The notes: generated from the letters alone by a model not told the origin. A stretch of 34,341 nucleotides of DNA from Candidatus Peregrinibacteria bacterium CG10_big_fil_rev_8_21_14_0_10_49_10 (GCA_002772545.1 PFDR01000042.1:6384-40724), one strand, 5' to 3'; shown: positions 23,693 through 30,795, counted from the first letter of the stretch. Translations and numbers: made by a program.

Positions 23693-23698
23693 TACAAT
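23693..23698 (+). promoter_or_regulatory. -10 box at 23693, leaderless geometry
   Basis: TACAAT, then six bases, then the ATG at 23705. TTGGGA (23669-23674) at an 18-base spacing is a possible -35. Confidence 0.5.
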
Positions 23699-23704
23699 TT
23701 CTTC

Positions 23705-24304
23705 ATGCTCTTCTTCTACTCTGCACGCAATCAGGATAATGAACTTGTCCGTGGCACCATAGAAGCTATTTCCACGCAGGCTGCACGCGAAGCCCTGCGC
23801 GATATGGATTTGCAGGCAGAAGAATTACACGAAGCTACCATGCGTGAAAAGGAAGCTATTGCTTCCGGAAAGCACATATTACCGCACTCTTTTCACACCC
23901 CAAATCTTGTGCTGGAAGGTGAAGAGAAAGCACTTCCCAAGCCGCCCGCTCCTCCCCCTTCTACGGTACACAGGAAGGAAGAACACCCCGAGAAAAAAAA
24001 GAAGAAGCAGTACTACCCGTTTACAGATACTCTCCGGCTGTACGCAGGCTGGCTTTTAGCCTGGTACTCTCTTGTGTATATACTGGGAAGTTACCAACAT
24101 ATCCGAAGCCTTCCGTTCCGCATACCGTACGTGGAAGCCCTCCTGCCACCCTTCTCCCCTATTGTTCTCACCTTTACACTGGCCACCTTCCTCTTCCTGC
24201 TCTGTACAAGTGTGCAGAGAACTGTAGGCAAGGGGAAACTCACGGGGGTAGCTTGTAGCATCCTCGGAGTAGGGATATTTGTATGGTATCGACTGAATGT
24301 GTAA
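23705..24304 (+). CDS. Membrane protein with GspF/PilC-N-like head
   Basis: 199 residues. Residues 1-45 (FFYSARNQDNELVRGTIEA, then AAREALRDMDLQAEEL) follow the N-terminal pattern of GspF/PilC platform proteins: Y-x-A-R-x-x-x-G/E-x-x-x-x-G-x-I-E-A ... A-x-x-x-L-x-x-M. A Lys/Pro-rich linker (80-100) leads to three hydrophobic helices (about 110-128, 148-168 and 178-195). The rest of GspF is missing, so it is not a normal secretion platform. Function is unknown. Confidence 0.65.
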   Translation: MLFFYSARNQDNELVRGTIEAISTQAAREALRDMDLQAEELHEATMREKEAIASGKHILPHSFHTPNLVLEGEEKALPKPPAPPPSTVHRKEEHPEKKKKKQYYPFTDTLRLYAGWLLAWYSLVYILGSYQHIRSLPFRIPYVEALLPPFSPIVLTFTLATFLFLLCTSVQRTVGKGKLTGVACSILGVGIFVWYRLNV

Positions 24305-24317
24305 CAGGAATATAGGT

Positions 24318-24347
24318 ACTGACCACTGAAAGTTATCAGTGGTCAGT
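24318..24347. terminator. Perfect 12-bp hairpin between converging genes
   Basis: ACTGACCACTGA/TCAGTGGTCAGT with a six-base loop AAGTTA, placed between the stops at 24304 (plus) and 24379 (minus). On minus, a run of eight Ts lies before the hairpin rather than after it, so it is not a canonical U-tract terminator in either direction. Confidence 0.6.
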
Positions 24348-24378
24348 GAATCCAAAAAAAAGGCCAAAGGACAAAAAG

Positions 24379-25059
24379 CTACAAGCCCAATTGCTTTCTA
24401 ATTTCATCTGCCTGCTCAGCCTCCTGCTTTTGCGCATCCTGCTGGACCGTAACAGTCTGCAGATCCTTCCAGTCTTCTGCATGCTTTTGTTCCAGCTTCA
24501 TCAGCTGAAGAAGGTGCTTGGGTGAGAGTTCAGAAAATTTCTTTCGCTCTTCCTGCAAAATCTTCTGGAGTTCATCTATCTGAAACTGGCTGAGTTTGGG
24601 AATGGCCTGAATAATGCGCCACTTCTCATCTCGTGTCAGTGAAATGCTTCCACGGAGAAGCGTAAGAAAGCCCTGTTCATCGAACTGGGTTTCGGGGTGT
24701 GCAGGAGCACCGATCTTATCGTTACTCAGCTGAGCGGCAATACTGCCAAAGCGGTAGTCCCCTACTTCTCCAAGTATGCGGATATCTTCGTCATCATACC
24801 CCTGTTCCTTCGTCGCCTGCTGTCCGGGAGGAGGCGGAGGTGGCCCCTGATCCTGCGGAGGTGGGGGTGGCTGCGTTCCGGCCGGCTGAGCGCCTGCTGC
24901 CACTGCAGAACCTGCTGCGGGAGACGTTTGTGGTGGCGGAGGCGGAGGTGGAGAAGAAAACACCTGTGTAGGATCAAGTCCACCCTCGGGAACACTGTCT
25001 CCGGGGCGTACGGGCTTGGCATCGCCTTGTCCTGCCGGAGGTGTAGTACCGTCTGTCAT
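24379..25059 (-). CDS. Proline-rich protein with C-terminal coiled coil
   Basis: 226 residues. Residues ~5-85 are disordered and proline-rich, with three poly-Pro runs. A short globular part (about 88-150: DDEDIRILGEVGDYRFGSIA ... LLRGSISLTRDEKWRIIQ) follows. The C-terminus is a long charged helix with heptad character (QIDELQKILQEERKKFSEL to EADEIRKQLGL). No signal peptide, membrane helix or family is recognised. It may be a cytoplasmic scaffold. A -10-like TAGAAT (25089-25084) lies 24 bases upstream of the ATG. Confidence 0.7.
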   Translation of the reverse strand: MTDGTTPPAGQGDAKPVRPGDSVPEGGLDPTQVFSSPPPPPPPQTSPAAGSAVAAGAQPAGTQPPPPPQDQGPPPPPPGQQATKEQGYDDEDIRILGEVGDYRFGSIAAQLSNDKIGAPAHPETQFDEQGFLTLLRGSISLTRDEKWRIIQAIPKLSQFQIDELQKILQEERKKFSELSPKHLLQLMKLEQKHAEDWKDLQTVTVQQDAQKQEAEQADEIRKQLGL

Positions 25060-25153
25060 ACTGCAATGGGAAATTTCTCTGGTATTCTATCAATTCATTT
25101 CCGTAATGGAAGCCAAAAGTGCTAAGAAATACCGTGGCCATTCAGATCAGTAC

Positions 25154-25181
25154 TTGACACACAATTCGAAATACGTATGAT
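25154..25181 (+). promoter_or_regulatory. Promoter of the attenuator-like leader
   Basis: A perfect -35 TTGACA (25154-25159), a 16-base spacer and -10 TATGAT (25176-25181). Transcription would start near 25188, right at the leader ATG (25189). Confidence 0.75.
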
Positions 25182-25188
25182 TTCGGTA

Positions 25189-25272
25189 ATGGAATTTGTC
25201 CAAAGAACACCCGCAGGCAGCATGATGATGCACATGATGCACACCCCTCTGCGAGGCGTTCGTAAGACATAA
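25189..25272 (+). CDS. Putative 27-residue Met/His-rich leader peptide
   Basis: The first ATG of the predicted transcript opens MEFVQRTPAGS, then MMMHMMH, then TPLRGVRKT and TAA. Five Met and two His codons fall within seven codons (25222-25242). A terminator lies 26 bases after the stop, and the next gene 70 bases after. Position and codon clustering fit the leader peptide of a transcription attenuator. An independent micro-protein is the alternative. Confidence 0.5.
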   Translation: MEFVQRTPAGSMMMHMMHTPLRGVRKT

Positions 25273-25298
25273 TCTACTAAGAACTACGAATCTAATGC

Positions 25299-25320
25299 CC
25301 CGCAGAGATGCGGGTTTTTT
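25299..25320 (+). terminator. Intrinsic terminator / attenuator upstream of gene 25343
   Basis: CCCGCA/TGCGGG with loop GAGA, followed by TTTTTT. The sequence CGCAGAG (25301-25307), covering much of its left arm and loop, can instead pair perfectly with CTCTGCG at 25247-25253, inside the leader ORF. The two structures exclude each other. The downstream ATG is only 22 bases after the T run, with no room for a separate promoter. Confidence 0.8.
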
Positions 25321-25342
25321 GTATCTCTTTACTTTTTCTCCC

Positions 25343-26380
25343 ATGGCCATCCTTACTCCATTCGAAGAAAATATCCTCTCCAGAGAGGTAAGTGCCGTAC
25401 ATGCTTTTTCGGACACATTTGATGCAAATGCTGCAAGAGACGCTTCCGACCCTCGTACAGCAGACTTTGATGCAGAGGTCACAACGGACTTTCGGTCTTT
25501 GAGACTGACCAATGATACAAAGCACTCCATTGCCCGTAATCCTGACTTAGGTGCATATGCAGCAGAAACGATAATTCGTTTACAAGATCATGCAGCAGGA
25601 CTCATAGAAAGAATTGAACAGAACGGAGTACCGGCTTCTGCAGTACGGAAATACAGAGAGCAACTTCAAGAGCAAACACGACAAGTTGTAGTAAATTGTG
25701 CTAGACGCAATAAACCGGGTGAGCAGAGAACAAACGGTTCGGATTTCCTGCTTGGCATTACCCACAACGGTATAGAAATTTACAGTACACCAGCAGAACT
25801 TCTCCGATTCTGTCGTAGAGATATTTTGAGTTTATTTAGAATTCCTAACAAAAGCCATCCTCTGTTCGATGGACAGAGAGAGCAATTTCGCTCTTCTATT
25901 ATTGCATTAAGTCGATATTTCCCAGAGCATCTGGAACTTCTCTATCGTTACAGTTCAAGAGAAGAGCTCTTAGCGGCATTGGAGAATGGCTCAGAAACAA
26001 CAATTCCCGATCAGAAGCATCCACTTCAGCTCGCCTTTGCAGACCGATATGGAAACGTGCGAGCGCGGGCAAGAGATATTGCGCATACCCGTGGACAGAT
26101 GGAGGAATGTCTCAATGGCAGTGGTGTAGTAGGTATTCGCAATGGGCATGAATCCACACCTATTATCGCTCATGTTACGAAATGCTTAGATGAAGTACCA
26201 GGAGATCAAATAGGTATTTATCACAACGTTGCAGATGGAAAAACACGTACTGGAGAACCTGGATACCTCGAAATTGTGCGTAAGTTTCCTGATGAAGGCG
26301 GGGAAGAAGAAGTAACACAAGATGCCTACGAAACTATCGGTGCAAAATTAGGACATCAATTGGAAATTGTTGCTGTGTAG
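25343..26380 (+). CDS. Unknown protein; C-terminus resembles SAM hydroxide adenosyltransferase barrel
   Basis: 345 residues from the ATG MAILTPFEEN. An upstream in-frame ATG at 25295 overlaps the terminator and is rejected. The N-terminal ~130 residues are helical and unrecognised. The C-terminal third carries FADRYGNVRARARDI (232-246), CLDEVPGDQIGIYHN (281-295) and EPGYLEIVRKF (305-315). In DUF62 (SAM hydroxide adenosyltransferase) the C-terminal barrel has the same order, D-R/Y-F/Y-G-N, then V-P-x-G-D/E, then G-Y-L-E-I. This is a motif-level resemblance only. The N-terminal catalytic Asp motifs of that family are not evident. Codon use is more AT-rich than the neighbours. Confidence 0.5.
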   Translation: MAILTPFEENILSREVSAVHAFSDTFDANAARDASDPRTADFDAEVTTDFRSLRLTNDTKHSIARNPDLGAYAAETIIRLQDHAAGLIERIEQNGVPASAVRKYREQLQEQTRQVVVNCARRNKPGEQRTNGSDFLLGITHNGIEIYSTPAELLRFCRRDILSLFRIPNKSHPLFDGQREQFRSSIIALSRYFPEHLELLYRYSSREELLAALENGSETTIPDQKHPLQLAFADRYGNVRARARDIAHTRGQMEECLNGSGVVGIRNGHESTPIIAHVTKCLDEVPGDQIGIYHNVADGKTRTGEPGYLEIVRKFPDEGGEEEVTQDAYETIGAKLGHQLEIVAV

Positions 26381-26409
26381 CAATATTCGCTCTTTAACAT
26401 CACTTTTTT

Positions 26410-26473
26410 TACACTGCCGACTGGTGGTCACCGTGTTACAACGTGTAATACTGTGGATACCACCGGCAGTGTA
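26410..26473 (+). promoter_or_regulatory. Long structured leader (stem-loop) before gene 26498
   Basis: The outer stem TACACTGCCG (26410-26419) pairs with CGGCAGTGTA (26464-26473), ten perfect pairs. The middle stem is GTGGT (26424-26428) with ACCAC (26459-26463). The inner stem GTGTTACA (26433-26440) pairs with TGTAATAC (26444-26451) around a three-base loop. The Shine-Dalgarno AAGGAGG (26485-26491) follows 11 bases after the structure. No T tract follows, so it is not a plain terminator. It could be a cis-regulatory RNA or a protein operator. Confidence 0.65.
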
Positions 26474-26497
26474 CTGCGTTTAGAAAGGAGGCCTGTT

Positions 26498-27097
26498 ATG
26501 GCCAAGAAATCTTCTAGGAAGAAGCCGAAGGCTACTGCAGATGCTTCTGCACAGGAGAGTGTGGGAAGCGTTCTCTGTAACCTTACAGAAAGTCAGGAAG
26601 GATTTTTACAGAAATGTATAAAACATAAATTCTTCTGTGCAATCGAAAAACCTCTTCCTGTTACGTTCCCAGATGAGATGCTTTCACTCTGGAATACACT
26701 CCCGCACTTTGCAGAACTCAATGGAATCTGGCAGAGAGTGTATCTGAATAGAATGCTCACTCTGGGTGAGGAATCGGCAGTCTTACGAGTGGGACTTTTT
26801 ACGTTGATCCCTCCTCTGCAAAAACCGGAGACGACAGAGAAACCAAATACTCTTTTCTTATTTCAGAGTGAGGAAGAAGCAAGAAGTTCTCTTTTGGAAA
26901 CAGAAAAAGCCCTGGTAAGAAATATCGGTTCTTTAGGGGGCATTTGGGTGAGTTCTGCTCTTGCTGTTTGCTTTAGTACCTCAAAAGACATCTGTATCGG
27001 TGAAGAAATAGTATGGCAAAGAGGTATTTATCTCCTTGCTCATGCCAGAGGCTTCTCACATACCGATTTCGTTCCTCAGAAATGGACCCAGGAGTAG
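26498..27097 (+). CDS. Unknown 199-residue protein with strong ribosome binding site
   Basis: The start at MAKKSSRKKPKATAD is fixed by a perfect AAGGAGG seven bases upstream, exceptional in this window. A Lys-rich N-terminal tail is followed by a compact alpha-beta protein with LTESQEGFLQKCIKHKFFC (about residues 27-45), FPDEMLSLWNTLPHFAELNG, and a C-terminal GIWVSSALAVCFSTSK. Several Cys are scattered. There is no signal peptide or membrane helix. No family is recognised. The strong SD and structured leader suggest regulated or high-level translation. Confidence 0.7.
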   Translation: MAKKSSRKKPKATADASAQESVGSVLCNLTESQEGFLQKCIKHKFFCAIEKPLPVTFPDEMLSLWNTLPHFAELNGIWQRVYLNRMLTLGEESAVLRVGLFTLIPPLQKPETTEKPNTLFLFQSEEEARSSLLETEKALVRNIGSLGGIWVSSALAVCFSTSKDICIGEEIVWQRGIYLLAHARGFSHTDFVPQKWTQE

Positions 27098-27117
27098 AAA
27101 ACGCAGTAAGGTCGGAA

Positions 27118-27148
27118 GGCGGGGAGAAGAGTAATCTTCTTCCCCGCC
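27118..27148. terminator. Convergent hairpin between gene 26498 and recG
   Basis: GGCGGGG-AGAAGA pairs with TCTTCTTCCCCGCC, with one bulged base and a four-base loop GTAA. It sits between the converging genes and has no clear T tract. Confidence 0.6.
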
Positions 27149-27200
27149 AACCAATAGAAAGAATACCTCTCCAAATGTGGTACATGCTATGAAATGTGGG

Positions 27201-29234
27201 CTATTTTACTGAAGACAAAAACTTCTCCGCCGCCCTCCTCGCCCGTACCACCAATTCCGGATTCATGAGACCGGATTGCCGGTATTCGGGAATGCCGCTC
27301 TGTCGGAAGCCGTAGAGCTCTCCGGGGCCGCGAATCTGCAGGTCTATTTCTGCCAGCTTAAAGCCATCGTGGTGTTTTTCCATCGCTTTCAGGCGCTGTG
27401 AGCGAGATTGTTCCGGTGTGGTGGTAAACAGGAAGCAGTAGCTTTTATGGTCCCCCCTTCCCACACGACCACGAAACTGATGAAGTTGTGAGAGTCCAAA
27501 ACGTTCGGAGCCTTCTATAATCATTATAGAGGCATTGGGCACATCTATTCCCACTTCTATTACCGATGTGGAAACGAGGATATCGCTGTTGCAGTCTTTG
27601 AATGTGCGCATGGTTTCCTCTTTTTCCGCGGGCGTCATTTTGCCATGCAGGATGGCAATGCGGCGGCGCGGAAAACTTTCTGTTAAACGAGCAGCCTCCT
27701 GCTGCACACTTTTAATTTCTGCCATCTCTTCGTGCTCAGATCCCGTTATGAGCGGACAGATGACAAAGGCCTGCCTCCCTTGATCAATTTGATGGTCTAT
27801 AAAGAGCTCCACTTCTTTTCTCCCTGTGGGAGGCACCACCTTGGTATCTATGGGCTTGCGATTCCCCGGTTTTTCTAGCAAAACAGAAAGGTCATGATGA
27901 CCGAATGCGGTAAGCGCAAGAGTACGCGGAATGGGTGTGGCTGTCATAGAAAGAAAGTGGGGACTCCCCTTCTCCTTGAGTTTCTGGCGCTGGAGTACAC
28001 CAAAGCGGTGCTGCTCATCCACAATCACCAAGGTAAGATCCTTAAACTGCACACTCTCCTGTATGAGTGCATGGGTACCTATAATCAGGTCTATGCTTCC
28101 GTTTGCGAGTCTCATGCGCACATCGTCTGCATCATTCTTTGGAACAGATCCTGTGAGCAGTGCAACGGTAGGGTGCCGCATGGTAAGTTTTCCTTTTTGA
28201 GCCTTCAGGTATTTGTGAAAACTGATGAGCGTTTGCCCTATGCTCTGTGCATGCTGCTTTGCCAGAACTTCCGTAGGCACCATGAGCGCACACTGGCCGC
28301 CATGTCGTATGACATTGGCCATCACTGCAGTTGCGACCAATGTTTTGCCGGAACCCACGTCTCCTTCCAGGAGTCGCGACATGGATTTTCCCTTCTCCAT
28401 ATCTTTCAGAATTTCATAGATGGCAACCTTCTGGCTTCCTGTGGGAGTAAACCTAAGTGACGCAAAAAATGCACGAATGAGTTCTATATCCATAGGAACC
28501 TTCAGGCGGTTCTGTACCTCTCCCTGCCATTCCTTCTTTCTCTCCAGTGCCTCTTTCTGTACCCGGTACATCTCCTCAAACTCCATACGGTCACGCGCAC
28601 GCTGTACCTGTGCTGGTTCACTCGGGAAGTGAAGCCACCGCACAGCTTCGCTCCGACCTATCAGGCCTTCTTCCTGCAGCACTTCTTCCGGCAGGGTTTC
28701 CTGGAGCAACCCTATGGCATCCTGTACCAGAACAATTTTTTCCCGCAGCCACTTACTCGTTATAATTTCGTACTGTGGATAAAGCGGAACAAGCCTGCCG
28801 GCATGGAGAAGGTCGTGTACTCCTCCCACTCCGGAAGATTCAAACTGCGGACTCTGTATTTGGAGTTTTCTGCCTTTGAGTGTGACCTTACCCGTACATA
28901 CGACCTCTTCTCCGTTACTGAGCATCCGTACGATGTGCGGCTGATTGAACCAAATGAGCTCAGCCTGATCCCCGTTTTCATCGGTCATCACCGCACGCAC
29001 AAATTGCTTTCGTGAGCGGGTACGTATGAGCTTAAGGCCTTCCACCACACCACGAATACTTACTTTAGCCCCAACAGGAGCGCTTTGCAGGGTGTGCATT
29101 TGACTCAAATCTTCATGCGCACGCGGAAGGTACAGCAGAAGGTCCTCCACCGTCTGTACATGCAGCACCCTCAGAGCATCTATGTACTCTTCCCGTGTAC
29201 GGAGCACCTTTGCAAGCGGAGTGGTGAGATCCAT
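27201..29234 (-). CDS. recG: ATP-dependent DNA helicase RecG
   Basis: 677 residues, close to the usual length. An N-terminal wedge/OB domain (about 50-140: VGAKVSIRGVVEGLKLIRTR). Helicase motif I is GDVGSGKTLVA (291-301), motif II DEQH in VDEQHRFGVLQRQ, motif III SMTATPIPRTLAL, and motif VI QFRGRVGRGDHKSYC. The C-terminal TRG-like region includes the RecG-specific LQIRGPGELYGFRQSG. RecG reverses stalled replication forks and branch-migrates junctions. It complements priA, 1.6 kb away. The ATG follows a -10 box by six bases. Confidence 0.96.
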   Translation of the reverse strand: MDLTTPLAKVLRTREEYIDALRVLHVQTVEDLLLYLPRAHEDLSQMHTLQSAPVGAKVSIRGVVEGLKLIRTRSRKQFVRAVMTDENGDQAELIWFNQPHIVRMLSNGEEVVCTGKVTLKGRKLQIQSPQFESSGVGGVHDLLHAGRLVPLYPQYEIITSKWLREKIVLVQDAIGLLQETLPEEVLQEEGLIGRSEAVRWLHFPSEPAQVQRARDRMEFEEMYRVQKEALERKKEWQGEVQNRLKVPMDIELIRAFFASLRFTPTGSQKVAIYEILKDMEKGKSMSRLLEGDVGSGKTLVATAVMANVIRHGGQCALMVPTEVLAKQHAQSIGQTLISFHKYLKAQKGKLTMRHPTVALLTGSVPKNDADDVRMRLANGSIDLIIGTHALIQESVQFKDLTLVIVDEQHRFGVLQRQKLKEKGSPHFLSMTATPIPRTLALTAFGHHDLSVLLEKPGNRKPIDTKVVPPTGRKEVELFIDHQIDQGRQAFVICPLITGSEHEEMAEIKSVQQEAARLTESFPRRRIAILHGKMTPAEKEETMRTFKDCNSDILVSTSVIEVGIDVPNASIMIIEGSERFGLSQLHQFRGRVGRGDHKSYCFLFTTTPEQSRSQRLKAMEKHHDGFKLAEIDLQIRGPGELYGFRQSGIPEYRQSGLMNPELVVRARRAAEKFLSSVK

Positions 29235-29240
29235 GCAGGA

Positions 29241-29246
29241 AGTATA
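29241..29246 (-). promoter_or_regulatory. -10 box of recG, leaderless geometry
   Basis: TATACT on minus, exactly six bases before the ATG at 29234. No convincing -35. Confidence 0.5.
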
Positions 29247-29373
29247 GCGTATGCGTATGCTGTATGCGGTATGGCGTCTGTGAGTTTTTAGGAGAAATTC
29301 TCCCTTTGTTTTTTACCCGACTTCGCAGAATGCCTCGAGCGTAAGCCGGTGGAGCTTCACATACGACATACCC

Positions 29374-29925
29374 CTATGAAGAGCTTGCCTGTTCCAGCAG
29401 TGACACAATGTTTTCATTATGCCCATTATAGACCGCCACAACTGCTCCGTTTCTAAAGTATGCTGCATCCTCACCCCAGTACACACCCATCCCCTTGGTT
29501 GTTTTGCCGCTTTCCTGCACACTCGTTATGTCCTGCTGCGCCTCCTCTGCAGAAGCGAAACGGAAGAAGAAGACCATTTCATTCTGAAGCACAACAGTTT
29601 TACCATGTTCACCCATCACGGCAGGATCCATATCCCAGGTGAAATCAAGTGCTTCACCCCTCTCCTGCAGAGCGAGGAAGAAAGGTTCGTTTTTCCAGTC
29701 CTCCGCTCCGGGTTCCCGCTGTGTCTCCTGTATGGGTTTCCCCAACGGAAACTCTCCGCTTTCTGTCACACACTTCAGGTACTCCCCCTGCACTACGAGA
29801 CCACCCTCCTCCTTACAATCTTTTACATCCCGAACTTCCTCCGTAGGTATCACATCCGCGGTGGAAGAGCTTTTGCATGCTGAGAGCAGCAGGAGCGTTG
29901 CGATGAAGATGGAATACTTTTTCAT
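29374..29925 (-). CDS. Small lipoprotein of unknown family
   Basis: 183 residues. Signal peptide MKKYSIFIATLLLLSAC with lipobox cysteine at residue 17. The mature part begins Ser/Thr-rich, then has a Cys pair (VKDCKEEGGLVVQGEYLKC, about 36-52) that could form a disulfide. It resembles the small 'G-G-x-x-x-x-E-x-x-x-C' motif seen in other CPR lipoproteins. A C-terminal alpha-beta region follows (ENIVSLLEQ). It starts four bases after the Gmad2 gene, so the two form an operon of envelope proteins. Confidence 0.75.
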   Translation of the reverse strand: MKKYSIFIATLLLLSACKSSSTADVIPTEEVRDVKDCKEEGGLVVQGEYLKCVTESGEFPLGKPIQETQREPGAEDWKNEPFFLALQERGEALDFTWDMDPAVMGEHGKTVVLQNEMVFFFRFASAEEAQQDITSVQESGKTTKGMGVYWGEDAAYFRNGAVVAVYNGHNENIVSLLEQASSS

Positions 29926-29929
29926 AATT

Positions 29930-30382
29930 TTAGGGCAGAGAGAATGAAACAGTCACCTCCAGGCGGTCCAGGTGTACACCGTCCTTCGGCGAAACATCGT
30001 ACAACTCCAGTGTACCTGCCGGCGCACCCGGCATGCCATAGAAAATAGAACCTTCAAATGGAAGAAATGCTTTTTCGTTCACTCCCTTTGTGCGGAGCTT
30101 CCCCTCTGCAAGGGACTTCCCGAGTGCATCTGTGAGTGTATAGAAGACAGTCCCTTCAAAGACACGAGCCGTACCCCGCACCGTAAAGGGACTTTGAATA
30201 CTATCGTATGCATATGGCACTTCTACCCGGATGTTTTCACTCCTTTCCTTAGAAACCCTATTCGTAAACGCAGAAAATACAGAACCGCAGGTATCTCCTC
30301 TGCACATATAAGCAAGAAGAACGATTCCTGCACTAAGTGCTATAAAGCCGCCGGCAAACTTTCCAAATGCTTTAAGGAGCAT
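29930..30382 (-). CDS. Gmad2-domain membrane-anchored protein
   Basis: 150 residues from MLLKAFGKFAGGF. One N-terminal membrane helix (about 8-25) is followed by a Gmad2 immunoglobulin-like domain with IRVEVPYAYDSIQSPFTVRG, TARVFEGTVFYTLTD and GTLELYDVSPKDG. This matches the family pattern 'SPF-x-V-x-G-x-A-x-x-F-E' and the final 'S-x-K-D-G'. Gmad2 domains occur in exported proteins of Firmicutes and CPR and are thought to be extracellular. A longer ORF start (30475) was rejected because a -10 TACAAT lies between. It forms an operon with the lipoprotein downstream. Confidence 0.85.
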   Translation of the reverse strand: MLLKAFGKFAGGFIALSAGIVLLAYMCRGDTCGSVFSAFTNRVSKERSENIRVEVPYAYDSIQSPFTVRGTARVFEGTVFYTLTDALGKSLAEGKLRTKGVNEKAFLPFEGSIFYGMPGAPAGTLELYDVSPKDGVHLDRLEVTVSFSLP

Positions 30383-30392
30383 ATATACCCTG

Positions 30393-30398
30393 ATTGTA
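30393..30398 (-). promoter_or_regulatory. -10 box of the Gmad2 operon
   Basis: TACAAT on minus, ten bases before the ATG at 30382, so the leader would be only 3-4 bases. Confidence 0.45.
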
Positions 30399-30497
30399 GC
30401 ATTTATCCTTCGTTCATGTGCGTCGATATTTTTCTCTACGAAGAAAAAGAGATGTACTCTAGTCATTGTATACATCTTTCATCATACTGGAACCAAT

Positions 30498-30526
30498 CGG
30501 GGCGTAGCTCCAACCTCCGTCCGCCT
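30498..30526 (+). pseudogene. Truncated tRNA-Pro 5' copy joined to a palindrome-type repeat
   Basis: CGGGGCGTAGCTC (30498-30510) is identical to the first 13 bases of tRNA-Pro, which lies 89 bases downstream in the same orientation. It then breaks off into CAACCTCCGTCCGCCT (30511-30526). This contains the CGTCCGCCT core found upstream of tRNA-Val and tRNA-Ala. Confidence 0.65.
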
Positions 30527-30586
30527 TCCAACTTCGCTTTATATTCACTGTAATTTCTCATAGCGTATGAGATACTATTGGACACA

Positions 30587-30662
30587 CGGGGCGTAGCTCA
30601 GTTGGTAGAGTGCGTGGTTTGGGACCACGAGGTCGCTGGTTCGAGCCCAGTCGCCCCGACCA
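30587..30662 (+). tRNA. tRNA-Pro (UGG), CCA encoded
   Basis: The acceptor CGGGGCG/CGCCCCG is perfect, with the C1-G72 pair typical of bacterial proline tRNAs. The anticodon stem is CGTGG/CCACG with loop TTTGGGA, anticodon UGG. The T arm contains GGTTCGAGCCC. The CCA is encoded. Confidence 0.95.
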
Positions 30663-30795
30663 AGTTGAATTGAAAATAAGTAAGAAGCGCAGGGACGAAT
30701 CCATCGCAATTACCAATATTTTCACCAGCACAGGATGCATCCTGCGCGTTCATTTGGGCATATAAGTCAGTGCAACTGCTAAAGAGAAAATAAGG

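Noticed and set aside
25295-25342. ATG at 25295 as start of the unknown gene
   Set aside because: It lies at the terminator's left arm, so the extension would translate the hairpin and T tract.
27894-28460. 188-codon plus ORF opposite recG
   Set aside because: It is antisense to conserved helicase motifs and has no independent support.
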